Of a stretch of DNA of 64,000 nt, positions 63,129-64,000 are shown in pieces. The DNA lies in the NCBI RefSeq assembly GCF_024398035.1, contig NZ_CP073748.1:1897520-1961519 (forward strand). Reading direction: 5' to 3'. Position 1 is the stretch's first letter, and each line of letters opens with the position of its first letter. The notes under the pieces were generated by a model. It had not been told where the DNA came from, ran no database searches, and was given only the letters and a program-made list of their open reading frames with translations. The translations under genes were made by a program, and so were the position numbers. Source of the DNA: Kordiimonas sp. SCSIO 12603 (lineage in GTDB: Bacteria > Pseudomonadota > Alphaproteobacteria > Sphingomonadales > Kordiimonadaceae).

Positions 63129-63923
63129 GTGAACAAAGGCACCGTTTTACTGGTTGATGATGAACTGATTGTCTTGCAGTTGCAGGCGGCAGCTGTGCGC
63201 CATTTTGGTTTTGAAGCCATCATGGCAGATACGGCAGAAGAAGGACTGCATCTGGCTGGGAAACATAATCCATCTTTGATTATCAGTGATGTCCAAATGC
63301 CCGGTGAGGGTGGTTTTGATTTTGTAAATGGCCTCAGGCGGCGCGGCATTAAAACCATGCCTGTTATGTATCTTACTGGCTATGATGACATTATTACTGT
63401 GCGTGATGGGCTGAAAGCTGGAGGGGATGATTTTATTATCAAAGGCGGCCCTGTAGAAAACCTCCGCAAGCGCATTGCCTTCTGGATGACAAGTGGGTTT
63501 GTTGGCTTGCCAGATGAACTAAGAAGGCGTGCAATTGACGCTGTATCCCAAGATAATTGTGAGGGATTTTCCGGTATAGAGAATTATTTCGCGGGTGATG
63601 ATTTCCTTGTGGAACGGGCTACATCTCAAATGCGAGAAGAGGTGAGTTCACTGCCTGAAAACTATGGTTTCCGGATGATCGAACGTGTGTTTTTCATGGC
63701 GCGTCTTTCTCACATTGTTATCACCCAGTGTAGCGGATTTGGGGACCTTGTTCGTTTCCCTGAAGCACTGGACCGTATTACAAGAATGCTTGATATGCCT
63801 TGGTCTAAGGATATGTCTGCTCTTTATGGTGAGTATGAATACTGGACGCAGGATATTCGGTTTGTCAAAGCTGGCGCTGAACCACTTAAACCTTTTCAGG
63901 ATTATCAGTGGCCTAATATCTGA
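63129..63923 (+). CDS. Response regulator with a non-standard output domain
   Basis: A 264-residue protein starting at GTG 63129 with AGGA 7 bases upstream. The receiver domain (about 4-120) has acidic D10 and D11, the phosphorylation site D54 (ISDVQMPG), T83 and K105. The C-terminal part (about 130-264) is not a recognised DNA-binding or enzymatic domain. No histidine kinase is in the window. It follows mgtE by 21 bases, so co-transcription is possible. The window ends 77 bases later. Confidence 0.82.
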   Translation: MNKGTVLLVDDELIVLQLQAAAVRHFGFEAIMADTAEEGLHLAGKHNPSLIISDVQMPGEGGFDFVNGLRRRGIKTMPVMYLTGYDDIITVRDGLKAGGDDFIIKGGPVENLRKRIAFWMTSGFVGLPDELRRRAIDAVSQDNCEGFSGIENYFAGDDFLVERATSQMREEVSSLPENYGFRMIERVFFMARLSHIVITQCSGFGDLVRFPEALDRITRMLDMPWSKDMSALYGEYEYWTQDIRFVKAGAEPLKPFQDYQWPNI

Positions 63924-64000
63924 ATTCTGTTCGCCGAACTGCTATACCATCTCAGCTCAAAAAGATTCCCTTTTGAAATCAAATCTTTAAAGCATATGTT

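Overview
The window is chromosomal backbone DNA of an alphaproteobacterium. Evidence: one uninterrupted set of translation and transcription genes (secE-nusG-rplKAJL-rpoBC, then rpsL-rpsG-fusA-tuf and the complete S10, spc and alpha operons), an alphaproteobacterial-type RpoB rifampicin region, an ATP12-type F1-ATPase assembly factor, and two PAS_5-family proteins. The DNA looks by eye to be slightly below 50% GC. The order is uncertain; a marine Kordiimonadales- or Emcibacterales-like bacterium is only a guess.

Layout. 1-11.9 kb: end of secE, nusG, rplK, rplA, a long structured leader, rplJ, rplL, a dedicated promoter, rpoB and rpoC. 12.0-15.1 kb: three genes that look like a complete lipid-linked sugar modification pathway (GT-C transferase, polyprenyl-phosphate glycosyltransferase, small EamA/SMR-type flippase), placed between rpoC and rpsL. 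15.5-33.9 kb: rpsL to rplQ, about 30 genes on the plus strand, with a terminator-like element after tuf, a near-consensus promoter before rpsM and two hairpins before rplQ. 33.9-39.8 kb: an exported protein, a DegP-type protease, rarA, a DUF429 protein, a PAS_5 protein and crcB. 39.8-45.5 kb: rluC, a four-gene sugar cassette (two RmlC-like proteins, a Gfo/Idh oxidoreductase, a GT2 transferase), a HAD phosphatase, a small membrane protein and ATP12. 45.6-49.9 kb: propionyl-CoA carboxylase subunits pccB and pccA with three tiny membrane-protein genes between them. 49.9-55.5 kb: argE, acyP, a second PAS_5 protein, a lipoprotein, lipB, a stand-alone FliN-like domain, tRNA-Leu(GAG) and two envelope proteins.

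55.5-61.5 kb is the most interesting part. An SCP2-type thiolase is divergent from a carotenoid oxygenase. A second thiolase plus a DUF1295 methyltransferase/reductase-like membrane protein are divergent from a regulator built of two HxlR domains, each followed by an HxxC...CxxC motif. Both divergent intergenic regions contain almost the same 27-bp element (24 of 27 identical) with AGTWA-N15-TTACT arms. This suggests a small regulon for CoA-dependent catabolism of an isoprenoid- or aromatic-alkene-derived substrate. The second thiolase has Ser where the family has its second catalytic Cys. The window closes with mgtE and a response regulator. I saw no insertion sequences, prophage or CRISPR arrays.
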